A DNA stretch of 64,000 nucleotides. It comes from Bifidobacterium thermophilum DSM 20210. GTDB taxonomy: Bacteria; Actinomycetota; Actinomycetes; Actinomycetales; Bifidobacteriaceae. The stretch is from contig JDUB01000001.1 of NCBI GenBank assembly GCA_000771265.1, forward strand, positions 343,755 through 407,754. The letters run 5' to 3'. Made by a program: the position numbers and the translations under genes. Under the pieces are notes generated by a model. It ran no database searches and was not told the DNA's origin. It saw only the letters and a program-made list of their open reading frames with translations. Below, piece after piece: positions 36,510-48,108 of the stretch (positions within the stretch are counted from its first letter, which is position 1; every line of letters starts with the position of its first letter).

Positions 36510-37682
36510 ATGCGGTTTTTGAACATGTCTCACGTCCGTACGGCAAATGTGGTCAAAAGACGACAGCCGCAGCAGACGGCCATATGGTGGCAGCGCGCGC
36601 TCGCGACGCTCGCTGCGGTGTTCTGCGTCTTCGCGGTGGCGGCGCTGCCGATGTGCGCCGAAGCAGATGACGCGTCCAGCCCCAGCCCATCCACATCGTC
36701 GTCTTCCTCTTCCTCATCCTCGTCGGATGCCTCATCGGGCGCTACCTTGAGCGCCGACATCACCGATCCGAACAACCTGCTCGGCGAGAACGCCACCAGC
36801 GTGACCGACATGATTACGAAAACGAAGAATGAATACGGCGTTTCGGTGCGTTTGCTGTATCTGGACAGTTTTGGGACGAAAACAAAGCCCACGACATGGG
36901 CGAGCACCTTGCTACAGTCAACCAGTCCGTCGCCTAACACCGTATTGCTGGCGGTCGCCAGCGCGGATGGCAACCTCGTCGTCGCGGTGTCGAACAATTC
37001 GGATAAGTGGCTCAAAGATCAGAAATCCGTAGATGCGTTGTCGGAAGCCGCCCTGGGGCCACTGACTGCCAAAAAAGGTGCCCCTGACTGGTCGGGCTCG
37101 GCCATTGCGATGATGAACGAAATCGGCAAGCTCAAGGAGACATCGACGTCGGGGGACACGAAGGATTTCTCCATCGGGCTATTCGTAGGTGTGGCGCTGC
37201 TACTGGTCGCCTTGGTCGTGGTGATTATCGTGCTTGCACGTAATGCGAAAGGCGCTCACAGCAAGGGAGGCAAGCAGGACCGATCGCGCAAGGCGATGCG
37301 CCGCCGCGACACAAAGCGATCGAAGCAATCGAAGCGGGGGAAGCGATCAGAGCAGCGAACGCCATCGAATCGTCATAGCGATGCATCGAAGCATGTGCAC
37401 CCCTCCTACCGCCACACGGGTTCTATGATCGACGGCGAACCGCAAGAAGATCCGAAGGCATCGGAATCGGAAGCGCCGGTGGAGAACCGAACGGAAAACC
37501 GCGCCGAACGCCGACCTGACCTCGGTGACGCCGGCACCGAAGCCCACACGTCAGCCGCATCGGAATCGGACTCCTCGGCGGTGGATGAATATCTGAAGCG
37601 ATTTTCTCAGCAAGTTGCAGAACATTCTCAGGAAACACGAAGACAAAAGAGGAATGCTAGGAAGCATGAGCAAACCAATTGA
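36510..37682 (+). CDS. TPM-domain-like membrane protein with basic C-terminal tail
   Basis: The 390-residue product has an N-terminal hydrophobic signal/anchor (ALATLAAVFCVFAVAALPMC), a polyserine segment and an extracellular domain of the TPM type (LLGENATSVTDMITKTKNEYGVSVRLLYLDSF..NTVLLAVASADGNLVVAVS). A membrane helix (FSIGLFVGVALLLVALVVVIIVLA, near residues 230-253) is followed by a long Lys/Arg-rich and then Glu-rich cytoplasmic tail. The function is unknown. The ATG at 36510 is chosen over a TTG-initiated longer frame; the ribosome-binding site is weak. Its 3' end overlaps the response-regulator gene by 17 nt, suggesting a sensor-system partner. Confidence 0.68.
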   Translation: MRFLNMSHVRTANVVKRRQPQQTAIWWQRALATLAAVFCVFAVAALPMCAEADDASSPSPSTSSSSSSSSSSDASSGATLSADITDPNNLLGENATSVTDMITKTKNEYGVSVRLLYLDSFGTKTKPTTWASTLLQSTSPSPNTVLLAVASADGNLVVAVSNNSDKWLKDQKSVDALSEAALGPLTAKKGAPDWSGSAIAMMNEIGKLKETSTSGDTKDFSIGLFVGVALLLVALVVVIIVLARNAKGAHSKGGKQDRSRKAMRRRDTKRSKQSKRGKRSEQRTPSNRHSDASKHVHPSYRHTGSMIDGEPQEDPKASESEAPVENRTENRAERRPDLGDAGTEAHTSAASESDSSAVDEYLKRFSQQVAEHSQETRRQKRNARKHEQTN

Positions 37683-38412
37683 AGCATCCATCGTAGTTGT
37701 CGACGACGAGCCCTCCATCCGCGACTTGCTCGTCGCCTCCCTGCATTTCGCAGGATTCGAAGTGAACACCGCGGCTTCGGGTTCCGAGGCGATCGAGGTC
37801 ATCGAGAAAGTGCACCCCGACCTGATCGTACTCGACGTCATGCTCCCTGACATCGACGGATTCACCGTGACGCGCCGCATCCGCCAGGAGGGCATCGACT
37901 CGCCGGTGCTATTCCTCACCGCACGCGACGACACCCAAGACAAGGTCATGGGCTTGACCGTCGGCGGCGACGACTACGTCACCAAACCGTTCAGCCTCGA
38001 GGAGGTTGTGGCGCGCATCCGCGCGATTCTGCGCCGCACCAGCCATCAGGAAGCAGACGACCCGATCATCCGCGTCGGAGACCTCGAAATCAACGAGGAC
38101 TCCCATGACGTGACCCGCGCCGGAGTGCAGGTGGACCTGAGCCCGACTGAATACAAACTGCTGCGCTACCTCATGGACAACGAGGGGCGCGTGCTGTCGA
38201 AAACCCAGATTCTCGACCACGTGTGGCAGTACGACTGGGGCGGGGATGCCGCAATCGTCGAATCGTACATCTCCTACCTGCGCAAGAAGGTCGACGGCGT
38301 GGTTGTCGAGGATGAGAACGGCGAGAAGCACAAGGTCACTCCGCTGATTGAAACCAAGCGAGGCATCGGATACATGATTCGTGCGCCTAAGACGGCGAAG
38401 AAAGACGCCTGA
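37666..38412 (+). CDS. OmpR/PhoP-type response regulator
   Basis: This is a DNA-binding transcription factor activated by phosphorylation. The 248-residue protein has the receiver acidic pair Asp13-Asp14 (VVDDEPS), the phospho-acceptor Asp57 in VLDVMLPDIDGF and Lys107 in DYVTKPFS. A winged-helix domain follows (LSPTEYKLLRYLMDNEGRVLSKTQILDHVW, then ESYISYLRKKVD and IETKRGIGYMI). The ATG at 37666 has AGGAAG upstream. The stop overlaps the kinase start. The signal is unknown. Confidence 0.95.
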   Translation: MSKPIEASIVVVDDEPSIRDLLVASLHFAGFEVNTAASGSEAIEVIEKVHPDLIVLDVMLPDIDGFTVTRRIRQEGIDSPVLFLTARDDTQDKVMGLTVGGDDYVTKPFSLEEVVARIRAILRRTSHQEADDPIIRVGDLEINEDSHDVTRAGVQVDLSPTEYKLLRYLMDNEGRVLSKTQILDHVWQYDWGGDAAIVESYISYLRKKVDGVVVEDENGEKHKVTPLIETKRGIGYMIRAPKTAKKDA

Positions 38413-40436
38413 TGCTGCTCCATCCAGGAAACGCACCGAAGGAATCCCCGCAATGCGCTGCAGTCGCAGGCGGGGATTCCGCGTCAACGACAACACGGAA
38501 GGCGCCTGCTATGCCCGCAAGTTTAGCGCAGACAAGTGCGCCCGGCGACGCGTCCGGCACGACCCGGGACGAAAGCGGACAGCCTGCCAGCCAAGCCAGA
38601 TACAGCAGGCTTCCTAAGCCGATTGCGGCCATCGCACGCGCAATGGACGCCGTGCGCGACATGCTGGTCCATCGTTTCGACACCATCCCGCTGAGCACCA
38701 AACTGCTGGCGTGCATGATGGTACTGCTGACCGTATGCGCCGCGGGCATCACCTTCTCAATCAAGGAGCTCGTCGGCAACTATCTGTTGCAGAAAACCGA
38801 CAACCAGCTCGCAGAGCAGGCACAACTGGTCTACGACAACATCGACATGTTGCGTAGCAAGGACAGCAGCGAACAAGGCAGCGTAGGCCCGAACGACTAC
38901 TTCATGCAGATCCGCGACACAAACTACCACATCCTCAACACGCCGCTCGTTCCGGTGATGCGGGAGAACGTCATCTCGGTGCCGGAGTTGCCGCCGGACG
39001 GGTCGATGGGCGATGTGAAAATCGGCCAGCCGTTCACCACATCGGCGATCGTGCGCACGGACACTAGCACGGTGAACCGCTCCACATTGCAAGCCGCCAA
39101 CGCTCCGTGGAGGGTGCTCGCCCTGTCGTGGGGCAAGAAAGCTGAGGACGGCAGCGCGCAGATCAAGGGCGTGATTTATATCGGCCTGTCGCTGAGCGAT
39201 CAGATCGACACCGTGAATACCCTCACGAAATACTGCACGTTGGTGAGCATCGCGATCGTGCTGATCGGCGCGGTCATCGCGACCATCCTGATTCAAAGTA
39301 CGCTCGCACCGCTCAAACGCATCGAGAAAACAGCAGCGAAAATCGCCGCCGGTGATTTGAGCCAGCGTGTCCCTAGCGCCCCGGAGAACACGGAAGTCGG
39401 TTCCCTTGCCGCATCGTTGAACACCATGCTCGCGCGTATCGAGCAAAGCTTCAACGAGCAGCAAGAGACGACCGAAAAGATGAAGCGCTTCGTCTCCGAC
39501 GCCAGCCACGAGCTGCGCACCCCGCTTGCTGCAATCCACGGGTACGCCGAGTTGTACACGCTGCAGCGCGACATGCCGGGGGCCTTGGAACGCGCGGACG
39601 AGTCGATCAGCCATATCGAGGCGTCAAGTGCCCGCATGACCGTGCTGGTCGAGGATCTGCTCTCGCTCGCGCGGCTTGATGAAGGCCGTGGCATCGATGT
39701 CACGCAACAGGTGAACATCACGTCCCAGTTGACTGACGCGTGCGACGACTTGCATGCGCTCGACCCCCAGCGTGGCATCACCAAAGGCGTGCTTGCGCTG
39801 CGGCATGGCGGCGACAGACAGGGTACGTGGCTCGCGTTCAGCCCCGGCGAGCTGCCGTCGATCACCCTTACGGGCGACGGCTCGCGGCTCAGGCAGGTCA
39901 TCACCAATATCGTGGGCAACATCCATCGGTATACCCCGTCCGATTCGCCTGTTGAAGTCGCGTTGAGCATGCTGCAAGCGTCCATCACCCCGCAGCAGCT
40001 GGCCCATCTGTCGTCGAATGCCAAGGGACTCACATCCTTCCTTGAGGCGGCGGAAGTCGGGCAAAGCCTGCAATCGGGCATGCCCTATGTGGTCATTCGT
40101 TTCTCCGATCATGGCCCCGGCGTGCCGGAAGCTTCGCAATCGCAGATCTTCGAACGCTTCTACACCGCCGATCCATCCCGTGCGAGGCAGAAAGGCGGCA
40201 CCGGACTGGGCATGGCGATCGCGCAGTCAGTGGTCAAAGCGCACCACGGTCTGATCAGCGCGACCACGACGCCCGGAGGCGGCTTGACGCTGACGGTGGT
40301 TCTGCCGATTGACCCCAACCAAACCAGAACGCCGATGCAACGCCAGCAGCAACCGGCGCAGACCCGCGAACGCGGCAAAGAACGCAAGCCGTCCAAGGGC
40401 CGGAAAGACAAATCATCGCCATCCGACAAGAAGTGA
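38412..40436 (+). CDS. Sensor histidine kinase
   Basis: This is the membrane partner of the preceding regulator. The 674-residue protein has a disordered N-terminus of about 90 residues, membrane helix 1 (residues 97-118), an extracellular sensor of about 150 residues, helix 2 (residues 273-295) and a HAMP segment. The HisKA phospho-acceptor is His366 in VSDASHELRTPLAAIHGY, and the ATPase has N box QVITNIVGNIHRYTP, G1 SDHGPGVPE and G2 KGGTGLGMAIAQ. A basic tail ends the protein. The ATG at 38412 overlaps the regulator stop; ATG 38511 with AAGGCG ahead is an alternative. Confidence 0.93.
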   Translation: MLLHPGNAPKESPQCAAVAGGDSASTTTRKAPAMPASLAQTSAPGDASGTTRDESGQPASQARYSRLPKPIAAIARAMDAVRDMLVHRFDTIPLSTKLLACMMVLLTVCAAGITFSIKELVGNYLLQKTDNQLAEQAQLVYDNIDMLRSKDSSEQGSVGPNDYFMQIRDTNYHILNTPLVPVMRENVISVPELPPDGSMGDVKIGQPFTTSAIVRTDTSTVNRSTLQAANAPWRVLALSWGKKAEDGSAQIKGVIYIGLSLSDQIDTVNTLTKYCTLVSIAIVLIGAVIATILIQSTLAPLKRIEKTAAKIAAGDLSQRVPSAPENTEVGSLAASLNTMLARIEQSFNEQQETTEKMKRFVSDASHELRTPLAAIHGYAELYTLQRDMPGALERADESISHIEASSARMTVLVEDLLSLARLDEGRGIDVTQQVNITSQLTDACDDLHALDPQRGITKGVLALRHGGDRQGTWLAFSPGELPSITLTGDGSRLRQVITNIVGNIHRYTPSDSPVEVALSMLQASITPQQLAHLSSNAKGLTSFLEAAEVGQSLQSGMPYVVIRFSDHGPGVPEASQSQIFERFYTADPSRARQKGGTGLGMAIAQSVVKAHHGLISATTTPGGGLTLTVVLPIDPNQTRTPMQRQQQPAQTRERGKERKPSKGRKDKSSPSDKK

Positions 40437-40538
40437 CATTGCCCACAGCCGATACGGAAGGCTATGCGGTAAACTGATATGTTGGTTCAATGACGGCAGG
40501 CGCGGCTTGCCTTGGTATGGAGTAGGAGAGGTGTGCTT

Positions 40539-40928
40539 ATGCCCACGGGACGGGTGCGTTGGTTTGATGCGAACAAAGGTTACGGCTTCATCGCCACAGA
40601 TCAGGGCAAGGACGTGTTCCTGCCCGCCGCGGCGCTGCCTCAAGGCACGACGACGCTGCGCAAGGGCGTGAAGGTCGAATTCTCCGTGATCGACGGGCAC
40701 AAGGGACCGCAGGCGATGGGTGTCAAGCCTATCGCCGCGGGTCCGTCGCTGGTCAAGGCCACCAGGCCGAAGCCTGACGACATGGCCGCCATCGTGGAGG
40801 ATCTGATCAAGCTGCTTGACAAGGCGGGCAACGATTTGCGGCGTCACCACTATCCTTCGCCGGCGGACAGCAAGAAGCTCGCGACGGTGATGCGCGCGGT
40901 TGCAGACGACTTCGACGTACAGGAATGA
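40539..40928 (+). CDS. Cold-shock-domain protein with C-terminal extension
   Basis: The 129-residue protein has a cold-shock domain (GRVRWFDANKGYGFIATDQGKDVFLPAAAL) and then a helical extension of about 60 residues (DDMAAIVEDLIKLLDKAGNDLRRHHYPSPADSKKLATVMRAVADDF). This arrangement is typical of an actinobacterial CspB-like group found beside DUF3027 genes. An AGGAGAGG ribosome-binding site precedes ATG 40539. Its stop overlaps the next gene start, so the two products are probably made together. Confidence 0.88.
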   Translation: MPTGRVRWFDANKGYGFIATDQGKDVFLPAAALPQGTTTLRKGVKVEFSVIDGHKGPQAMGVKPIAAGPSLVKATRPKPDDMAAIVEDLIKLLDKAGNDLRRHHYPSPADSKKLATVMRAVADDFDVQE

Positions 40929-42394
40929 TGAGCATGCAGACAATTGAGAATCCGCAGGACGAGCCTGAGACGCCACGGATTGACCCTAAGTCGCTTGCCC
41001 GGTCGGTGGCCATGACCGTAGCCGACGAGCCGGACCAGGTCGGGCGGTTGACTCGTTCAATCGACGAGGACGATCATGTCACGGATTTCCGTTTCGAATC
41101 CAAGAAACGGGGATACGAAGGCTGGGAATGGTCGGTGACGCTGTATCACGACACCGATATCGACGAGTGGACGGTCAACGAATCCTCGCTCGTGCCTACG
41201 GATCAGGCCTTGATGCCGCCGGCATGGGTGCCGTGGAAAGACCGTTTGCTGCCCACCGACTTGTCGGTGACCGATTCGATTGGGACCGAGCCGGACGATT
41301 CCCGGCTCGAGGACGGTTTCAGCCGTACCGAGCCGTCCGCGGCTACACCGACGCCCAATGCTGATCAGGCACAGGCCGAGGAGCAGGGTGAAGATGGACG
41401 GACACAAGCCAAAGACGATGTATCCGTACAAACTGGGGATACGACGGACAACCCTGAGGACGCATCGGTGACCTCCGCACAGGACCTTGAGGACAGTGTC
41501 GAGGAATTCATGTTGTCCCGCCGCCACGTACTCAGCCCGCTGGGACGGGACCAGACCGCAAAACGCTGGTATGAAGGTCCTCACGGCCCCAAGGCGCTGT
41601 CCACGAAGACGGCGGCCGGCAATCTGTGCTCGACATGTGGGTTCTTCGTACCGCTCAAAGGTGATTTCGACCGGATGTTCGGAGTTTGCGCGAACAAGTG
41701 GAGTCCCGACGACGGCCGTGTCGTCTCGCTTGACCACGGGTGCGGGGAACATTCGGAAATCGATCCGCCGCAGCCGTCGCATCTGTGGGTGCAATCCAAA
41801 CCCGCCTACGACGACATGCATATCGATGTTATCGCTCAGTCCCCGCGTGAGGAGCGTGGCCAGGTCGAGCTGCTTGAAGAGGCCAGCGAAGCCGATATCG
41901 ACGACAACACCGTCGAGGATGACGAGACGGATCGCGAGGAACGCGATGACACCCAGCAGACCCCGCAGGTCGAATCGGTGATCACCATGGACGATTTGGA
42001 AGCGGCCGGGTTCCCCGAGACCAATCACGGTGACGACGATGATGATGCCGACGCGGCTGACGATGCACTTGTCGACGCTGCCGACGTTGCCGACGTGCCT
42101 AACACCGGTGACGCGGATGTCGCTCAAGCTGAGGCCGACGACACCGCTGGCACCGCCGAAGCCGCTGGCACCGCTCAGAACGCGGAAAACACTGACACCG
42201 GTGATGCGGCTCAGGCAGCGGAAGCTGCACCATCCGACGTCAGGAAGCAAACCGACGATACAGCGACATCGGACGATGCCGCGGAAACTGGCAACGCCAA
42301 GTCCGCCGCCTATGGCGATACCGCCGATACCGCGAATCCGACTGATGCTGCCGGCGCCGACGGCAACGGGGACAACCCCCAAAACGCCGACTGA
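40925..42394 (+). CDS. DUF3027 family protein
   Basis: The 489-residue protein has a conserved N-terminal domain (RIDPKSLARSVAMTVADEPDQVG..VTDFRFESKKRGYEGWEWSVTLYHD..PWKDRLLPTDLSVTD) and a cysteine-containing central domain (LCSTCGFFVPLKGDFDRMFGVCANKWSPDDGRVVSLDHGCGEHS). The four-cysteine pattern could bind zinc. The C-terminal 180 residues are acidic and low in complexity, rich in Ala, Asp and Thr. The function of DUF3027 is unknown. The start overlaps the cold-shock gene (ATGATG); ATG 40934 is also possible given the AGGA position. Confidence 0.85.
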   Translation: MMSMQTIENPQDEPETPRIDPKSLARSVAMTVADEPDQVGRLTRSIDEDDHVTDFRFESKKRGYEGWEWSVTLYHDTDIDEWTVNESSLVPTDQALMPPAWVPWKDRLLPTDLSVTDSIGTEPDDSRLEDGFSRTEPSAATPTPNADQAQAEEQGEDGRTQAKDDVSVQTGDTTDNPEDASVTSAQDLEDSVEEFMLSRRHVLSPLGRDQTAKRWYEGPHGPKALSTKTAAGNLCSTCGFFVPLKGDFDRMFGVCANKWSPDDGRVVSLDHGCGEHSEIDPPQPSHLWVQSKPAYDDMHIDVIAQSPREERGQVELLEEASEADIDDNTVEDDETDREERDDTQQTPQVESVITMDDLEAAGFPETNHGDDDDDADAADDALVDAADVADVPNTGDADVAQAEADDTAGTAEAAGTAQNAENTDTGDAAQAAEAAPSDVRKQTDDTATSDDAAETGNAKSAAYGDTADTANPTDAAGADGNGDNPQNAD

Positions 42395-42424
42395 GCCGGC
42401 TCGACCGTTTCGCTTAGAGTAAGA

Positions 42425-42466
42425 GCCGTCTGCCGCGCAGGAATGTGAATCCTGCGGACAGGCGGC
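42425..42466. terminator. Bidirectional terminator between DUF3027 and universal stress protein genes
   Basis: GCCGTCTGCCGCGCAGGA pairs imperfectly with TCCTGCGGACAGGCGGC around a 7-nt loop, between convergent genes. Confidence 0.75.
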
Positions 42467-42515
42467 CCTTGTCGTATCTGTACGGTCTATCCGCACAGCG
42501 TGCGGCCGGGAACGC

Positions 42516-43496
42516 TCAGTGCACGACCGTCACCGTGCATTCGGCGAAATTCACGAGCTGACGCGAAACCGAGCCGAGGAAATGGGCGTCCAGACCGCTC
42601 AACCCTCGCGACCCGACCACCAGATGGCTTGCGTAGCGTGAAGCGCTGATGAGTCCCTTCGCTGCGGGGATATGGAACGCATTCGCATGGACGTCCACCG
42701 TGTCAGGGATATGCGCTTGCGCGACGACATCGTCAAGCAACTGTTGCGCGCGCTGCTGGTCCACCGACATCGGTGCGACCGCGTTCTCATAGCCCGGAAC
42801 AGTGTCCAGATCCTTGAGCTGCCAGCAGAACAGGATATGCAGCGGCGCCCCATGGATGCGCGCCTCATCGACGGCGAACGCCAGTGCGCGCTTCGAGATG
42901 GCGGAGCCGTCAATACCCACGACAACCGCCTTGCTGCGGTTTTCACCGACAACCGGCGGCTGCGCGTAGTGCACGGTCGAATCTCCCGGAGTCAGTGAAT
43001 TGGCAATGGCGTCCTGCACGTCGGCTTCCTCGTCGCTGGCGAACCGCACGACGGTGACCGGAACCTTCGCTTCCTCCGCCAGCGAAGCGGACAGCGATCC
43101 CAGGAACCAACGGGCAACACGATTGAGCGACCGGCGGCCGACGACAATCTGCTGCGCGTTCGACCCGAGCTCGAGCAGCGCATGCGTGCCGGTGGCCCGA
43201 ACCGAAGTGAGTTTGAGCTTTTCAGGATCGAAATCCATGTCGGCGCCCGCCCTGTCAACCCAGTCGCGCAGCCGGGCCGTCATCTGCTCGCGTACGTCTT
43301 TCCACGCGTCATCGGTTTCAGGCTTCGCACCCATATCCCACGAATGGGTCCATCCGAATACCGCATTGACATGCTGTCCAGTCAGTGAGGCTTCGCCCAA
43401 GGCCCAGCGCAACGCGGCGAATGATTCGTCAGAACCGTCCACGCCGACGACGATGTCGGCCTCGCGGCCGGTGACCTGTCCAAGATTGTCCGTCAT
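42516..43496 (-). CDS. Universal stress protein with two Usp domains
   Basis: Usp proteins are ATP-binding stress proteins of the cytoplasm. The 326-residue product contains two tandem domains. Domain 1 has IVVGVDGSDESFAALRWAL and VVGRRSLNRVARWFLGSLSASL; domain 2 has AVVVGIDGSAISKRALAFAV and VVGSRGLSGLDAHFLGSVSRQL. Both match the ATP-binding G2xG9xG(S/T) pattern. The ATG has a strong AGGAGG ribosome-binding site. It is divergent from clpC across 150 nt, so the two may share regulation. Confidence 0.93.
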   Translation of the reverse strand: MTDNLGQVTGREADIVVGVDGSDESFAALRWALGEASLTGQHVNAVFGWTHSWDMGAKPETDDAWKDVREQMTARLRDWVDRAGADMDFDPEKLKLTSVRATGTHALLELGSNAQQIVVGRRSLNRVARWFLGSLSASLAEEAKVPVTVVRFASDEEADVQDAIANSLTPGDSTVHYAQPPVVGENRSKAVVVGIDGSAISKRALAFAVDEARIHGAPLHILFCWQLKDLDTVPGYENAVAPMSVDQQRAQQLLDDVVAQAHIPDTVDVHANAFHIPAAKGLISASRYASHLVVGSRGLSGLDAHFLGSVSRQLVNFAECTVTVVH

Positions 43497-43554
43497 TTCA
43501 TCCTCCTTGAGGCGGCTTACGAGGAAGCTTACACTGCCAAGCATATCGTCTTGT

Positions 43555-43571
43555 TTGCGTTGATAGCGCAA
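43555..43571. promoter_or_regulatory. Candidate ClgR operator upstream of clpC
   Basis: TTGCG-N7-CGCAA contains CGTTGATAGCG (43558-43568), one base from the ClgR core CGCYNANRGCG recalled from corynebacteria. ClgR controls clp genes in actinobacteria. It lies 76 nt before the clpC start. Confidence 0.35.
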
Positions 43572-43646
43572 TTGCCACGCATGAGGGAAGAAACGTCACC
43601 GCGAATCTGTAAAGTAAAGTGGACAAACAACAGTGGAAGGACAAGC

Positions 43647-46253
<2,607 letters not shown>

Positions 46254-46279
46254 ATCTGTCCGCGATTGTCGCCACTGTT

Positions 46280-46316
46280 GAGGGGTGGTCCTGCACGGTT
46301 TGCAGGGCCACCCCTC
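46280..46316 (+). terminator. Terminator after clpC
   Basis: GAGGGGTGG-T-CCTGCA pairs with TGCAGG-G-CCACCCCTC around a 5-nt loop. Confidence 0.85.
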
Positions 46317-46493
46317 TTGCGTTGTCTCACTGCGTTGTGCCTTCCCGTGTTGCGCCGCCGCGTAGCGCCAATGGCAACAGTCACGTCACCTCCGTTGCCG
46401 TCACCGAACCGGTGACTCTGAGGCATCTCGACCGGGCTATCGGGTGGAATAGGGTAGGGCGGTGGAGGACAGGACTGCTTGGCTGATAAGCAA
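46317..46493. other. Gene-free spacer between two terminators (clpC and DUF349 gene)
   Basis: No gene was found. The only structure seen is a 17-nt palindrome GTCACCG-AAC-CGGTGAC at 46400-46416 of unknown role. Confidence 0.5.
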
Positions 46494-46530
46494 ATCGCCG
46501 GAATCCTGACACTCGCAGGATTCCGGCGAT
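46494..46530 (-). terminator. Terminator after the DUF349 gene
   Basis: ATCGCCGGAATCCTG pairs perfectly with CAGGATTCCGGCGAT (15 bp, 7-nt loop), 26 nt past the stop on the minus strand. Confidence 0.88.
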
Positions 46531-46555
46531 TCGCGCACGTTCGGTTGGCAGCCGA

Positions 46556-48007
46556 CTACTTGATGGCGTTCAGCCACTGCTCCTTGGTTGCCTTCTCGGC
46601 TTCCAGCTTGGCCTTCTTGGCCGGGTCGGATTCCGCGGCGATCTTGTCGTCAAGCTCCTTGAGCTGGGCGTTGAGCTGCTCCTCGAAGCTGGACTTGCGG
46701 GCGTCCGCCTCCGGATCGCTCTTCTTCCATGCAGCGTCTTCAACGGCCTTGATCTGACGATCGACTGCGTCAAGACGGTCTTCGATGCGACGCATGTCCT
46801 CGCGCGGCACGTATCCGATTTGGTCCCATTCGCCTTGGATCTCCGCGAGCTTCTGACGAGCCTGCTTCGCGGCCTTCGCGTCGGCGACCGGCACCAGCGC
46901 CTCGGCCTTCTTCAGCAGTTCTTCCTTCTTTGCGAGATTCTCTTTCTCGGAAGAATTGATCTGGTCTCGATCGGCCTGACGAGCGTTGAAGAAGGTGTCC
47001 GCAGCCTCACGGAACTTCGCCCACAGTGCGTCGTCATCGCTGCGGCCTGCGCGACCGGCTTTCTTCCAACGGTCCATCAGTTCGTTGAACTTGCGGGAGG
47101 TTTCCGCCCAGTCGGTGGAATCCTTGATCTCATTCGCCTCGGCGATGATCGCTTCCTTCTCGGTCTTGGCGTGCGCGCGCTCGTTGTCGCGAGCCTGCGC
47201 CCACTTGCGACGCTGCTGGTTGAAGGTCGTGCGCGCGGCGGAGAAGCGCTTCCACAGCGCGTCGGCATCGGCACGGTCGATGCGCACAGAATTGCGCTGA
47301 TGGGCCTGCCATTCGTCGAACAGCGCGCGGAACTTGTCTGCGGTCGAACGCCAGTTCGTGTTGTCGCCCAGTCCGGCGGCGACGGCTTCGGCCTTCTCCA
47401 CGATTGCCGTACGCTCTTGGACCGCCTTGGCGACGGCTTCCTTGCGGCGGTTCGCGAGTTCTTCCTTCTTCGCCTCGCCGTCCTTCTTGAGCTGCTCGAA
47501 TTGCGCACGCAGTTCGGTGACATCGCCCACGACAGCGGGTTCCTTGGTCTCTTCACCCAGCAGCTTGACCGATTCGTCAATCTCGTGGGGCTTGATGGTG
47601 TTGGACTTCAGCCGGTTGGCAAAGACATCGAGCTTTTCCTTCAAATCGAGGAACCGGCGGGCGTACAGGGCGAGTGCCTCTTCCTTTGAGGCGTCGGGGA
47701 ACTGGCCGACTTCGCGCTCGCCGTCTCCGTCCTTGACATACACGGTGCCGTTGTCGTCAACACGTCCGAAGGACTCGGCCTGCTTGACATCCTCATCCGA
47801 ATACGCAACGTGCGCCGCGGGAGCCGCGTTGTGATGCGCCGGCTTCTTCTTGGCGAACGCCGCGGGCGACGGCGCGTGATGCTTGATGTTGGCAGGAGAG
47901 GGTACCGCTGTTGGCTTGGCGCCGGTTTGCGGTTGCGAGGCAGTCTTCGTCGTCTGCCCCGCGTTTTCGGTGGTGTTCTTTGGTTCGGTGACGTTTTCGT
48001 CGGCCAT
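46556..48007 (-). CDS. DUF349 repeat protein
   Basis: The 483-residue cytoplasmic protein has a disordered Ala/Pro/Thr-rich first 100 residues and then about five helical DUF349 repeats, each with a WR or W..AG core (DNTNWRSTADKFRALFDEWQAHQRNS; DSTDWAETSRKFNELMDRWKKAGRAGRSDDDALWAKFREAADTFFNAR). It ends in a coiled-coil segment. The function of the family is unknown; it is conserved in actinobacteria. The ATG at 48007 follows AAGGAG. It is divergent from hisS. Confidence 0.88.
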   Translation of the reverse strand: MADENVTEPKNTTENAGQTTKTASQPQTGAKPTAVPSPANIKHHAPSPAAFAKKKPAHHNAAPAAHVAYSDEDVKQAESFGRVDDNGTVYVKDGDGEREVGQFPDASKEEALALYARRFLDLKEKLDVFANRLKSNTIKPHEIDESVKLLGEETKEPAVVGDVTELRAQFEQLKKDGEAKKEELANRRKEAVAKAVQERTAIVEKAEAVAAGLGDNTNWRSTADKFRALFDEWQAHQRNSVRIDRADADALWKRFSAARTTFNQQRRKWAQARDNERAHAKTEKEAIIAEANEIKDSTDWAETSRKFNELMDRWKKAGRAGRSDDDALWAKFREAADTFFNARQADRDQINSSEKENLAKKEELLKKAEALVPVADAKAAKQARQKLAEIQGEWDQIGYVPREDMRRIEDRLDAVDRQIKAVEDAAWKKSDPEADARKSSFEEQLNAQLKELDDKIAAESDPAKKAKLEAEKATKEQWLNAIK

Positions 48008-48094
48008 GGCCAGCTCCTTAAGCTCATGTAGTGAGGGGTCGCGGGTCACATGAGGTCGTATGAGACGGTGCCGCATGTTTTCCGCAACTTCACT

Positions 48095-48108
48095 TATTAT
48101 AGGGAATC
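48095..48108 (+). promoter_or_regulatory. Possible -10 of hisS, near-leaderless
   Basis: TATTAT (48095-48100) lies 8 nt ahead of the GTG start. AGGGA in the gap could instead be a ribosome-binding site for a longer transcript. Confidence 0.4.
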
